Origin: Tritrichomonas musculus
Taxonomy: Eukaryota; Parabasalia; Tritrichomonadida; Tritrichomonadidae
NCBI GenBank assembly: GCA_039105265.1
Contig: JAPFFF010000029.1
Coordinates: forward strand, 310,001-374,000
Length of the DNA stretch: 64,000 nucleotides
Reading direction: 5' to 3'
Position numbers and translations under genes: made by a program
The notes under the pieces: generated by a model
Databases searched by the model: none
What the model saw: the letters and a program-made list of their open reading frames with translations, nothing else
What the model was told of the DNA's origin: nothing
Part shown: one piece after another, positions 10,040-19,915 of the stretch
How positions within the stretch are numbered: position 1 is the stretch's first letter
Layout of the letters: each line of letters begins with the position of its first letter

Positions 10040-10993
10040 ATGCTTACATTACAACCTCAAACTCGAATAAATCAATATGTCATTCTGGGACAAATTAGCA
10101 GTTGTTCAAAAAACTCTGTCTTTAAAGCCTATATTCCCGATGGAGCAAACGTTAATGAAAAAACGCAGTGTTATATTATCAAAGCAATACCTTTTGAAAC
10201 TGAAGAAGAAAAAGATAATTACAATAATCAAGCGGAAATTCTTCATTTGTTTCATAACATTACATCAATAATGCAATATAACGAAACTTTTGTTATGAAA
10301 AATGAAATTACAGATGGGAAACAATATTTATTTGCGGTAATGGATTTCTGCCAATATATAGATCTTTTTGATTATTATTCAGAAGGAGATATCCCATCGG
10401 ATGTAATTCGCTCCATTGCTTATCAAGCATTAACAATTTTAAAAATCATTCATAGCAAAAGAGTAATCCATCATGATATCAAACCAGCTAATTTTTTGGT
10501 TGAGTCAATATCACCTTTAGTTCTCAAAATTACTGATTTTGAATTTTCTGTTCAATTGCATGAAAACCAAACAACAAACCAACCATTTGGTACCCCATGG
10601 TATATGGCGCCTGAGTTATTCAATTGTCTTCCGCACGACATGGGTATTGACATTTGGGCTCTTGGAATTACACTTTATGAATTAGTTGCACGAAAACTTC
10701 CATTTAATCTTAATGAAAATCAGCCACAGAAATTTATAATAAGAATAAAAGTGAGCAAAAATCATCTTATTTTCGATGAAGAATTATTTAAAGATCCTGA
10801 TTTAATCGATTTGATAAGTAAGATGCTTGAGAAAGACCAATCTGAAAGAATAACAGCAGAAGAGGCTCTTCATCATCATTATTTTGACGGTTTCAATCCA
10901 AATATTCAATCAACAAAGGAAATGACTCGTTCTATTTCTCAAATAGCCTTGGAAGAAACAGATGAAAAAGAGAAAACGGATGTTATTAACTGA
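10040..10993 (+). CDS. Ser/Thr protein kinase with a DFE instead of DFG motif
   Basis: The 317-residue protein is a single kinase domain (about 13-292). The ATP-site lysine is probably K48 (YIIKAI) and the catalytic loop is HHDIKPANFL (144-153). FGTPWYMAPE (183-192) is the activation segment end and DIWALGITLYEL (about 204-215) the F-helix region. The metal-binding motif reads DFE (166-168), so the usual Gly is Glu. The glycine-rich loop is also degenerate (LGQISSCSKNSVF, with one Gly). The catalytic Asp (146) and the metal Asp (166) remain, so activity is possible but not assured. The overall look is CAMK/SNF1-like. A short acidic tail ends the protein. Confidence 0.88.
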   Translation: MLTLQPQTRINQYVILGQISSCSKNSVFKAYIPDGANVNEKTQCYIIKAIPFETEEEKDNYNNQAEILHLFHNITSIMQYNETFVMKNEITDGKQYLFAVMDFCQYIDLFDYYSEGDIPSDVIRSIAYQALTILKIIHSKRVIHHDIKPANFLVESISPLVLKITDFEFSVQLHENQTTNQPFGTPWYMAPELFNCLPHDMGIDIWALGITLYELVARKLPFNLNENQPQKFIIRIKVSKNHLIFDEELFKDPDLIDLISKMLEKDQSERITAEEALHHHYFDGFNPNIQSTKEMTRSISQIALEETDEKEKTDVIN

Positions 10994-11100
10994 TCTATGC
11001 TTTTCTTTTATAAAATATATATAAATTGCTGATCTTTAACTTCCATCATTTCATTGACTTTCTTATAAATTAAAGTAAGTAGAATTATAAAAAAAATTTT

Positions 11101-11242
11101 GATGTAAACCAGCAATGGAACATTATTCGATCATCAACGATGAGTATTAATAAAATTGCAATCTAAAATGAATAATAAGTTTTTTTTAATGTAAATCAAC
11201 AATAAAATAGTATTCGATCATCAACAATGAATACTAATTCAA
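11101..11242. repeat. Two diverged direct repeats of about 55 bp
   Basis: A block starting ATGTAAACCAGCAATGG at 11102 recurs as ATGTAAATCAACAATAA at 11189. Both contain a near-identical core ATTCGATCATCAACRATG. The period is about 87 bp. The repeats lie in the 280-bp spacer between the convergent kinase and CFAP100 genes, so they may be 3'-end material. Confidence 0.6.
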
Positions 11243-11273
11243 TTTAGTATAATAAATTACATCCAATATAAAA

Positions 11274-12701
11274 TTAATCCCAAATTGGCCCATATAAAAG
11301 ATTATGATCTGCTTCTCTCTGAGCCATTTCTAATCTCATCTGTTCTTCCCTCTTTTCTCGAGATTCTTTTTTCTGAAGGCAAGTTCTAGGCATTAATGGC
11401 CTTCCCATCTTCTTTTTAATTGGCATTTTGGCTAGTTGCAATGCACGCATAGTCTTTTCTTCTTGTTCTTTCTGTTCTTTGGCAGCTTTTTCAGTACGTT
11501 CTTGGTCTCTTCTTTTATGTGCTTTTTCGAGTGCTAATTCTTTAACAATTTTCTGATCAAGGGTTATAAGGCTTTTTTCTAAATCTTCCATTTTGTCTTC
11601 AATATGTCTGAGCATTGTTGCAGCATCATATGTAGCAATAACATCAAATCCAAGTTTGTTGTGAAACTCTGTAATTTGAGCAACAATTTCCTGATATTCT
11701 TCAGGAGAAAATTCGTTTCCTTGATGAAATTCACCTGTGAAAATGTATTGATTATTTTGTTCACGCATTTCTTCCAATGTTTTTTGACTTTGATCGCGTT
11801 TTTCATTCATTGCAATTATTGATTTGTCTCTTTCTTCGAGTAATGATGTAAATTTGTTCTTATATCGTTCTACCATTTCTTCTGCTTCTTGGCAATGTCG
11901 AATCAAAAACATGTTTTGGCTTTCGAGATTTTCAAGAATATCAAGCATTTGGCGTGGCTCTTTGAAATAGAGTTCAGGTAAGGGATGCTCTTGACGCCAT
12001 TCTTTTGGCGTTAAAGATTCCATAAATCCTTTATACTCTTCACACTCTTGATATTTTTCTTCATAATGAGCTATTTCGTTTCGTAATGTTGCATTTTCAG
12101 TTGATATTTGTTTGATTTTTAATGATACTTCAAGTCTTTGTTTAGACTTCAATTCTGCATTTCGTCTGGCTTCCATTGTCATTTTCCCATCTGCTTCGAG
12201 AAATGAGCGAAATTGATCACGGAATAAATTGATTTGTGCCTCTTTTTTCTTTAAATTTTCTTCTTCTTCTCGTTCTAACTTTTCAAGACGTTGTAATTCT
12301 TCTCGTTTAGTTTCAATAGAAAGTTGAGCTAAGAAAATCTCACGCTTCTGATCAATATAATCGCGTAAACCTTCTGATGTTTGATTTGAATCGGGTGATA
12401 AAATAAGTTGTGCAAGAGCTTCTTCTTCAGCTGGCGCTTTTGGTGGCTCTTGCTTAGTTAAATTTCTGAAATTTTGTCTACCACTATCCAAACCTCTCAT
12501 ATAGCATTTTGTATCTTTAAGCGATTGTTGTTTCTCGAGTTTTTCTTGTCTTTGTTGGTCACGTATAGCAAAAATTTCGTTATCTCCAGGGATTCTAAAG
12601 GGACTTTTAAGCATTGCTGGTTTTCCTCTCCCACTCCGTTGTGAGTTCACGCTACTTGGTTTGCTGCCAAACGTTCCATCTTGATTTATATTACCACTCA
12701 T
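11274..12701 (-). CDS. CFAP100: CFAP100 (CCDC37/MIA1) homologue, DUF4200 flagellar protein
   Basis: The 475-residue protein has the hallmarks of the CCDC37/38/42 family. NEIFAIRDQQRQEK (about 41-54) corresponds to the family's N-terminal NIFxxRD segment. The long DUF4200 coiled coil (about 118-236) contains REIFLAQLSIETKREELQRL and ends in EYKGFMESLTPKEW. In Chlamydomonas the MIA complex of CFAP100 and CFAP73 sits at the base of the I1 inner dynein arm and regulates beating. Further coiled coil runs to the C-terminus, and the head is Ser/Gly/Arg-rich. Length is shorter than the human protein (about 610). Family membership is well supported; orthology to CFAP100 rather than a sister family is likely. 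Confidence 0.75.
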   Translation of the reverse strand: MSGNINQDGTFGSKPSSVNSQRSGRGKPAMLKSPFRIPGDNEIFAIRDQQRQEKLEKQQSLKDTKCYMRGLDSGRQNFRNLTKQEPPKAPAEEEALAQLILSPDSNQTSEGLRDYIDQKREIFLAQLSIETKREELQRLEKLEREEEENLKKKEAQINLFRDQFRSFLEADGKMTMEARRNAELKSKQRLEVSLKIKQISTENATLRNEIAHYEEKYQECEEYKGFMESLTPKEWRQEHPLPELYFKEPRQMLDILENLESQNMFLIRHCQEAEEMVERYKNKFTSLLEERDKSIIAMNEKRDQSQKTLEEMREQNNQYIFTGEFHQGNEFSPEEYQEIVAQITEFHNKLGFDVIATYDAATMLRHIEDKMEDLEKSLITLDQKIVKELALEKAHKRRDQERTEKAAKEQKEQEEKTMRALQLAKMPIKKKMGRPLMPRTCLQKKESREKREEQMRLEMAQREADHNLLYGPIWD

Positions 12702-12927
12702 TAGAAATTAAAATTCAAAAAAAAATTCAAAAAAATAACGTACAAAATTTAAATTTCAAAGATTTTTTTTTTTTTTAGATGATTTGCGTTAAATTTAAAA
12801 AAAAAAAAAGCAAGAAGGTGGAATTAGTAAATCTTTACAAACAAACAAGCAAAAACTGAATATATAAAACGACAAGTATTGCAATACTTCATCAGTTCAA
12901 ATGTTTGATAATATAAAAAAGTATTTG

Positions 12928-13578
12928 TTAATCATCTGGATGCTTACGATGAACACCGTGTAAAGCATCTTGAGGTGACGCTAGAACAACTACTTTTCGT
13001 CTTCTAAAAGGGCGCGCAAACATCCTTTTAACTCGAGGGAAAACTTCTGTATAAATTGTTGGATTGTATGGGTGAATGTAAATGCAATTATCACCTGATT
13101 GGCAATTTTCTCCGTCACGGCATACAGCAGAAGAAAGACGTATAATTGGTGTGAATGTAATTCTAACTCGTCGGCCTGCATAAAATTGATTGTTCAATGC
13201 TAAATAGCAAGCCGCAGCTCCATCTACTTCACGAAACATTGCAAAAACATTCCCTGACATTGCATTGACTTTGTTTGATGCAATAACAAGATCATCTAAA
13301 GGGCCAAATTGAATCAGCATATAATAAACATCAAGGTAAAATGCATTTAATAAATTTTCTTTCTCTTTATCTGTAATAACTAATGCTTTTGGATCACCTA
13401 GCATCTCAATAAATAAATCAGGATCAGGATATAAGTGATGAAAAACAATACATCTTGATAATTCAGCATTTCTATGAGATTTTATACATAAATCTTTGCG
13501 GGGACAAATCCCAGTTTTTTCATATTCAAGACAACATGTTCGGTCAATTTCTTTTTTAAAATAATTCGTCTCTAACAT
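12928..13578 (-). CDS. U2AF1: U2AF small subunit (U2AF35) homologue
   Basis: Starting at the ATG at 13578, the 216-residue product has the U2AF35 order: CCCH zinc finger (CCLEYEKTGICPRKDLCIKSH, split as C-x8-C-x5-C-x3-H), an RRM of the U2AF-homology-motif type (about 37-150), then a second CCCH finger (CRDGENCQSGDNCIYIH). A basic tail with FRRRK follows. U2AF35 reads the 3' splice-site AG together with U2AF65. The frame remains open upstream to a TTG at 13653, but those 25 residues are hydrophobic and unlike the family, while MLETNYFKKE matches the expected start. Its presence implies that the organism still splices some introns. The Arg/Ser tail of animal U2AF35 is absent. Confidence 0.83.
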   Translation of the reverse strand: MLETNYFKKEIDRTCCLEYEKTGICPRKDLCIKSHRNAELSRCIVFHHLYPDPDLFIEMLGDPKALVITDKEKENLLNAFYLDVYYMLIQFGPLDDLVIASNKVNAMSGNVFAMFREVDGAAACYLALNNQFYAGRRVRITFTPIIRLSSAVCRDGENCQSGDNCIYIHPYNPTIYTEVFPRVKRMFARPFRRRKVVVLASPQDALHGVHRKHPDD

Positions 13579-13786
13579 ATTTTCATATGTGAGCAAATAT
13601 CGCCTGAAAAACTTTACAAAAAAATTCAATAAGACATATTCCCTTAGTAACAAACAAAAGAAGACAAGTATATTGTAATAAAAAAAAAAAAAAATGATTA
13701 AGGTTCTAATAGGTATAACTTTTAAAAATAAAAGTAGATGATTGATTAAACAGTATTTCTCACATTAAATATGTTCATTTAAATAT

Positions 13787-15484
13787 TTAATATCCTCCAT
13801 CCTTCAATGCATTATTCCATTCATTGATAAAATCTTGAATTGATTGTTGTCTTTTATCTCTTTCATCACTTACTGCCTTCAATGCAATATCATATAACTT
13901 TTTGGATAGAAACCAATCTTGACCAGTTCGATCAAAATTGGAAAAAAATGCAAAAGCAGTAGCACCAATTGTATAAACGTTAGTTATTTCATCGATTATA
14001 GCTCCCAATTGATATTCCTCTGGTGACTGAAAAAGGGAACTTCCATATAATCTTCCCATTTCATTTTTAAAAGGCATTTTTCTAAAGAAATCAATATCAC
14101 AAATTGTTGTCTTATTTTTATCAAAATCATACATTATACTTCCATCATAAAAATCGATTGCCACGTAATTCTGAGAAACAATATATTGAAAGAATGAAAG
14201 AACATCACTAAAAACTTTTAATTTTATCTCAGTTTTCATTTCTAAAAACTTTTTTCTAGAAGCAGGATACATTCTTCCCATACATTCGCCATCATCCCAA
14301 TCAAATATCATTGCAAAACCATTTCCAACGTTTTCAGCTTTTATAAATTTAATCAAGTTTGGATGTTTTAAATCCTGATAAATTGGCAAGCAAGATTTAA
14401 GTCTTTCAATTGCATCTTTTGGATTTCCATCATATTGATCAGTTTGAGATCCAGCAAATTTAACGAATAAACGTTTTTCACCTTGTTTTATACCGAAACA
14501 AATATTCCCAGAATCTTGATCATCGAAAACTTTAAAAACGCTTCCATATTTTTTAAGAAAAGAAAAATCGTAAAAATTTTTCATTTTAAAATACAAATTG
14601 TCAATTTTCTGCAAAAAATAACCTTTAAAATACCAATTCGGAATAATGTTCTTCATTGAATCATACCATTTATTAACTTCTTTTGCTTGGTGAATCATCG
14701 TATCAACTTCTTTTTGGCCAAATTTAATTGACCATTCCAATGATGAAATTGTGTTGACTAAAACGTATAAGGCAAAAAGTTTCCAGAATGATTCTGGCAC
14801 TTGATGGTCAAAATAACCGTTAATTAAACCTGATGAAAAAATTGATGATCGTTCAACACACCAAAAAAAACGGTTGAATTCGTCAATTGGATCGCCGTAG
14901 TCAAATCGATTGAAATCAATGATTCTCAATTTCTTATCGGCGTCAATTATCATGTTTCCTAAGTGATAATCACCATGTTGAAAGCATTGTGGACGGTTTT
15001 TTAATAATTGTCGATGTGATGTGATGTATTCAATAAAAATTTCACCTTCGTCATATTTGAAAGGACAATTCAAATATTTTTCTATTTTTGAATCAATTTT
15101 GCGGTTAAATCGAGATTCCCAATCTTCAATTTGTTTGGGAGCTGGAATTGAATGTATTTTCTTGAGATATTGGCCTGCATTAAGTCCATATACATATTGT
15201 TCTGTATCTGATAAATATGGTATAGTGTCTATTGCCATCGTTCCTTCAATCCATTCTTGAATTGAAAATACTCCTTCTTCATTTACACCAAATTTTAATG
15301 GTTCACAAATAGGAACCCCTAAATCAAATACTTTTTTCATCATATCAAATTCTTCCTTCTTTTTATCAAATTGTTCAACTTCTGATACTCTATAAAGATA
15401 TTTATTACCATCTTTATCAACAGCGCAATATTTTTTATCATCTGACCAACCTTTTTCAATCAAAGTTTTCTTAATAAAATCCAT
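13787..15484 (-). CDS. APH-type phosphotransferase fused to a kinase-like domain, bacterial type
   Basis: The 565-residue protein has two kinase-fold halves. Residues 1-300 are aminoglycoside-phosphotransferase-like, with the Brenner-type loop HGDYHLGNMI (170-179) and the metal site IIDFNR (188-193). Residues about 310-560 form a second, degenerate kinase domain with DFYDGSIMYD and TICDIDFFRKMPF, in which DFG reads DID. This exact two-part arrangement, including the YDGSIMYDF...CDIDF block, is known to me from Firmicutes proteins, so transfer from a bacterium is likely. The APH fold covers small-molecule kinases for aminoglycosides, choline, homoserine or fructosamine, and the substrate here is unknown. 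The gene has normal AT-rich host composition, so any transfer is not recent. Confidence 0.78.
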   Translation of the reverse strand: MDFIKKTLIEKGWSDDKKYCAVDKDGNKYLYRVSEVEQFDKKKEEFDMMKKVFDLGVPICEPLKFGVNEEGVFSIQEWIEGTMAIDTIPYLSDTEQYVYGLNAGQYLKKIHSIPAPKQIEDWESRFNRKIDSKIEKYLNCPFKYDEGEIFIEYITSHRQLLKNRPQCFQHGDYHLGNMIIDADKKLRIIDFNRFDYGDPIDEFNRFFWCVERSSIFSSGLINGYFDHQVPESFWKLFALYVLVNTISSLEWSIKFGQKEVDTMIHQAKEVNKWYDSMKNIIPNWYFKGYFLQKIDNLYFKMKNFYDFSFLKKYGSVFKVFDDQDSGNICFGIKQGEKRLFVKFAGSQTDQYDGNPKDAIERLKSCLPIYQDLKHPNLIKFIKAENVGNGFAMIFDWDDGECMGRMYPASRKKFLEMKTEIKLKVFSDVLSFFQYIVSQNYVAIDFYDGSIMYDFDKNKTTICDIDFFRKMPFKNEMGRLYGSSLFQSPEEYQLGAIIDEITNVYTIGATAFAFFSNFDRTGQDWFLSKKLYDIALKAVSDERDKRQQSIQDFINEWNNALKDGGY

Positions 15485-15570
15485 CTTAAAAAAAAAATAA
15501 AAGTATAGAAAACATGATCGTCAAGGTCAAAAAAATAATAATAAAATAAAAATCAAAGAAAAATATATTT

Positions 15571-18500
15571 TTATTTATCATTCTGTTGTTTAAACAGATT
15601 TAATGTTTCAATAAACAATTCTCTTGCCTGAGGTGCGGAAAATCTAGTTCCACCGCTCATTTTCTTTTCACCGAATGTTAATTCAGTGTTATATCCATGT
15701 CTTGCCTTTAAAGAAATAGTGTCTGTTGTACCTTCGATTATTTCCACGTGAACTGCGGCATATTGCGCACGAAGGAGGACGCTAGAACCACCTTTCATTA
15801 AGAACAATCCATTTTCGAGAATAATTGTCACTTTTTCACCCATTGGAAGCTTTGCATCGAAGATCGCCTTCTTTGTTCTGAACAAGGCAGAAGCTATTCT
15901 TATGATTGTCGGGTTATTCTTGGTTATCACAACTGGAGGCGTTGTGAACTTGTCAGAATAAACGATTCCGTCGATCATATCATGAGTAGCTGATAGATCG
16001 AAGACAGCTCTAATTTTCTTGCCTGAATCGGCTGAAGAAGTGATGTATGTTTTTTCATTGCTGACGATTTTCCAGTTATTTTCATCTTCATTATCATTAG
16101 CATTGTTGTTTTCAGCTGTTTGGTTTTCGTTTTCGTTCTGGTTCTTCTTCTTGCTTTTGCCAGTTGAATACTTAGAAGATGAAACTTTGTTAGCTGATGA
16201 TTTAACAGTAGGACTCTGAGCTTTACTAGGTGTAGATAAAGTTGTTGTTGTTGTTGTTGTTGGTCCTTCATAACGTTGCCAAGTAACGTACATCTCATTG
16301 AATGGTATTCCGGTGTATTCAAGGACTTCTACTTCAATTTCCTGGCCAATAATGATTTGGTTATCTGTGGATGATCGAACTTTTGGCCTTATAACCGCTT
16401 TCTGTACGTTTACAGAGAACAAGGATCTGAAATCTGTGTTCAAGAACGTCAAGACTTCGCTTGAGAATTTTCCATCTTTTCGATAAGTTCTCAGATGGCA
16501 GCAGATTGGGAATTCAAAGTCTTTTTCGGTTATGACATGACGGTTAGTTGTTTCACCCGTTGGATCTTCAATGATTTCTTTCTTTGGATTCTCGTCATTG
16601 TCTGTATGAACCCATTCATAAGTAACCTTCCCTTCGCCTTCGGTTTTAATTGTGCAAATGAGCTCTGTTACGTCTTTGTTTGGCGTTATTTTGGCATCAG
16701 TGATTGTCAGGAAAGGATGACGAATAGGAATCTGCTTCAATTCGGATGAAACAGGCTCGCTGAATTCCCTTTGTGTTGTGCTTTTCGCATAATAATCAAC
16801 GCCGATAAAGAAGCCTTCAACGGATTCGTCAGTTGGAATTGAAAGATCATTCGTTGTCATTGAAGTTACAGGTTCTGTCAAATCGTCTTTATCGAAGATT
16901 TTCCAGACAATTTCAGACTTCCCTTCTTTGCCGCCATGGAACTTCCTCTCAATTGTGACTTGCTGGTGACTCTCATCGGTTGGAGTAATTTTGATGACGA
17001 TGTCAGAAACGGTTGCATACAAAGCTTGAACTTCAGGAAGAGGCGATTCACAAAGGACTGTTTCTCTTAAACGGTCGCGAATTTGAATAGAAAGATCTTT
17101 GCCACCAAACTTGCCATTTGGTGTAAACGAGGAGCCTTCGTAAACTTGCTTGCCTTTGCAGAGCCAGACAACTTTGTGTCGATTTGTGAGTGGCTCTGAG
17201 ACAATGATGTAATAAGGCTCGTTTTCATCATCTTCATTTGCGCTTGACAAAAGTTCTTTATCACGCTGTGAAGAGGTTGTCACACGTATCTCGAAATCTT
17301 GCTGAAGATCGCCCGGAATTTCGAGGATGCGAATGTGAGGCATCTCTTCTTTTGCTATTGAATCTGGGCCGATCAAATAAGGCTCCGATGAAGCAGGAGT
17401 GCCACACTTGCCGTCAAGCGACTGTGGTGTCACAATTGCACGATAATAGGAGCCTTTATCGGCGGTGCCAATGTGAACAGAACGACCAAAGCCAACGACT
17501 TGTTCTTTGTTTCCATCTGTTCGATTCCACTGGATGATTGAGCGACCTTCGAAACCGCCTGTGTAACGATAATCAACTGTAATGAAAGAGCTGTTCTTTT
17601 CACAAATGATGCTGACTTCGCTGGCTGTCGGTGGCGACGCTTCAATCAAGCCGGCAATTGCGAAGAATTGATCTGTGAAGACAACAACTATGCCTTTGAT
17701 TGAATCGGCATCAGCAGTGAACATCTTGGAATGGCCGGCAGCTTTGATGCCCGATTGTGTAACAACTGCCCAGTCACATGCTTGCGAGATGATGACAGTC
17801 TCGCCTTCTCGGATGACAAACAAACGTTGGCTGTTGGCTGGCTTCTCTTCTACAAATGACATTTGAAGTCTGCCTGATTTTGTCCGCTTTTTGTACTCAA
17901 GGAAGCATTCTCGCATGGATTTGCCGTCATCTTTGACTGGTGTCTCAAGGGAGGCTTCAACAACCTGGCCAATTGAGCCATCATTTCGAATGGGTGTCAT
18001 TCGGCAGGCAACCGTTTTGCCAACGTCACTTTTTGAGGGAACAATGACAGGAATGGAGGTGGCCCCGGAACCGTTTATATTTTGACCTCCAATCGACCAC
18101 TCATATCGACAGTTGCCTTGAAGACCTCCTTCGTATTGGGCTACGGCAAAAAGTGGCATTCCAACCGTTATTGAGCCAAATATGTTGGGATTCTTGAAAA
18201 TGGGAGCAGAGGGTTGAACACGCTCGTTGCTGGTCAGCATAAGAGGTGGACCACCGCCTTCCGTAATGCAAACTGCTCGTATAACACAGCCAATGTCGTA
18301 AACGGTCAACTTGTACATTAATCTTCGTTCAATTTCGCCTTTCTTGGGGCTTCCTGGAGTGCCATCATCTGTTCGAGTAACCATACTTTCTGCTGAAATG
18401 AAATCAATGTGTTCCCAGTCACCATGATGAGCTGATCGAAGAATTCGAATTCCAACAAATTTGGCACGGGTTCCTTTTGTGGAAACTTCGAACTCAATTT

Positions 18501-19539
18501 CATCTTTTTCAACAAGTTCTCCTTGAAGTCGAAGAGAACGGAAACGGAATTCGCCTGCTTTAACTGGAGTTGTAAGTAATCTTGTTTTTGGAAGTCCTTC
18601 TCCTGGCGTAACATCACATGCAATTACACGGCCAACATCATCTGGTGTTAATGGCAAAACAAGAGTTCCAGAATTAATAACACTGTTATCATCTAAATGG
18701 CTCCATTCGATATCGGCAGTCAAAGGAGCTTTAACGGTTATTAAACGACTTTCTGCTACTTCGCCTGATAATTCTGCATAAACATGATATTTTTTATCAA
18801 ATTCAGGAACATAAAGAGAAAAAGATTTGGTTGCTTTTGTATTGTTCTCTTTGTTTTTAATAACAGCATTTTTGATTTCGCATTTAATTGGATAATTAAG
18901 AGGATTTGTAATAGTGGTGTTATTATTGTTAAGTAATTTCCAATTGAATTCTTCGTCAAGATAATACCATGAAAAATATTCACCTTTAAGATTGATAGTA
19001 ACTGTACTTTGTCCATTTTCCTCCTTAATTGTATAAAATTGATCATGATTACCAACTTTATATTCTTTATCTAAAAAATCAAGAGCTTCCTGAAGTGAAG
19101 CTTCAGGATCTGAATTGAGTTCTGGATTCATTCCTTGCCTTAAGGCAAATGTAACAAGTCCAGAATAGTTAAATGAATTTATGATATCTTCATTTGTAAC
19201 TTCTTGACCTTTTATATTTTTGAGGTTAAGACTACGAAGAGCTACTAGAAAAGATATGATTGAAAAATTAGGTTGATTATCGCTCATTTCAATTGCACGT
19301 ATATTCGGAAAATTGCGTAAACCTTGAAAATTGATGAAATTTGTTTGTTGAAGACGAAGAACTCTCACATTTCGTAGTGATTTATCTGAAAGTGTATTAG
19401 GCTGATCTTCAGTATTTGATGCTGTAGTATGATCATATAAATTTAATGATGTTTTTTTTGGAGTTATCGATTGGATATTGCTACCTCTCTTTGGGGTTCT
19501 ATTCGGTGTACGATTCGGTGTTCTTGGGCTTTTTTCCAT
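15571..19539 (-). CDS. AIR9-like microtubule-associated protein (LRR, A9 repeats, PH-like tail)
   Basis: The 1,322-residue protein starts with a Pro/Thr/Arg-rich basic head with RTPNRTPNRTP repeats. A few leucine-rich repeats follow (about 50-120). A long series of immunoglobulin-like A9 repeats (about 270-1060) is recognisable by recurring patterns such as GGxxGxxxxxW, DVGxxxxCxxTP and YxxGGFEGRSIIQW. A Thr/Ser/Asn-rich linker holds a run of seven Thr (about 1090-1150). The C-terminal 130 residues resemble the PH-like end of AIR9 proteins (VLRAQYAAVHVE...). AIR9 associates with cortical microtubules in plants and trypanosomes. The central part (about 16.5-18.6 kb) is markedly less AT-rich than the ends. 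The call rests on recalled family patterns. Confidence 0.7.
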   Translation of the reverse strand: MEKSPRTPNRTPNRTPKRGSNIQSITPKKTSLNLYDHTTASNTEDQPNTLSDKSLRNVRVLRLQQTNFINFQGLRNFPNIRAIEMSDNQPNFSIISFLVALRSLNLKNIKGQEVTNEDIINSFNYSGLVTFALRQGMNPELNSDPEASLQEALDFLDKEYKVGNHDQFYTIKEENGQSTVTINLKGEYFSWYYLDEEFNWKLLNNNNTTITNPLNYPIKCEIKNAVIKNKENNTKATKSFSLYVPEFDKKYHVYAELSGEVAESRLITVKAPLTADIEWSHLDDNSVINSGTLVLPLTPDDVGRVIACDVTPGEGLPKTRLLTTPVKAGEFRFRSLRLQGELVEKDEIEFEVSTKGTRAKFVGIRILRSAHHGDWEHIDFISAESMVTRTDDGTPGSPKKGEIERRLMYKLTVYDIGCVIRAVCITEGGGPPLMLTSNERVQPSAPIFKNPNIFGSITVGMPLFAVAQYEGGLQGNCRYEWSIGGQNINGSGATSIPVIVPSKSDVGKTVACRMTPIRNDGSIGQVVEASLETPVKDDGKSMRECFLEYKKRTKSGRLQMSFVEEKPANSQRLFVIREGETVIISQACDWAVVTQSGIKAAGHSKMFTADADSIKGIVVVFTDQFFAIAGLIEASPPTASEVSIICEKNSSFITVDYRYTGGFEGRSIIQWNRTDGNKEQVVGFGRSVHIGTADKGSYYRAIVTPQSLDGKCGTPASSEPYLIGPDSIAKEEMPHIRILEIPGDLQQDFEIRVTTSSQRDKELLSSANEDDENEPYYIIVSEPLTNRHKVVWLCKGKQVYEGSSFTPNGKFGGKDLSIQIRDRLRETVLCESPLPEVQALYATVSDIVIKITPTDESHQQVTIERKFHGGKEGKSEIVWKIFDKDDLTEPVTSMTTNDLSIPTDESVEGFFIGVDYYAKSTTQREFSEPVSSELKQIPIRHPFLTITDAKITPNKDVTELICTIKTEGEGKVTYEWVHTDNDENPKKEIIEDPTGETTNRHVITEKDFEFPICCHLRTYRKDGKFSSEVLTFLNTDFRSLFSVNVQKAVIRPKVRSSTDNQIIIGQEIEVEVLEYTGIPFNEMYVTWQRYEGPTTTTTTTLSTPSKAQSPTVKSSANKVSSSKYSTGKSKKKNQNENENQTAENNNANDNEDENNWKIVSNEKTYITSSADSGKKIRAVFDLSATHDMIDGIVYSDKFTTPPVVITKNNPTIIRIASALFRTKKAIFDAKLPMGEKVTIILENGLFLMKGGSSVLLRAQYAAVHVEIIEGTTDTISLKARHGYNTELTFGEKKMSGGTRFSAPQARELFIETLNLFKQQNDK

Positions 19540-19915
19540 TTTCCTGTATTGATATTAAATAAATTATGAAAATTCTTTTTGTTAAAAAAAAATAAACAGA
19601 AATAATCGAATTACAAATACGTTAAGCAAAAGGCCTTCATTTGATGAAACATTTCATATTTTAGGTTTATTTTATTATTAGATTGGTAAAATTAAAACTA
19701 TATGCTAATTCAATAGCTTTTATTATAATTATTTAATTATATAAGTTAATTCCAAGATTGATTTTTTATGTAAAAAACAGTATTATTACTATATAATGAA
19801 TACATATATATGATATAGATGAGTTAAAAATCTAATTATACATTAAATTATAGTAAAAAAAAAAAAAGCATCTTATTTTGTCGATTACTTCTATTAAAAA
19901 AGGGTTTTTAAAACT
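19540..19915. other. Intergenic spacer
   Basis: AT-rich spacer with an A14 run at about 19856-19867. No gene or repeat is supported. Confidence 0.55.

Noticed and set aside
13579-13653. N-terminal extension of U2AF35 starting at TTG
   Set aside because: Not an ATG, hydrophobic, absent from the family; the ATG at 13578 matches the expected start.
13787-15484. Aminoglycoside-resistance gene
   Set aside because: The APH fold is shared by many small-molecule kinases; nothing in the sequence identifies an aminoglycoside as substrate.
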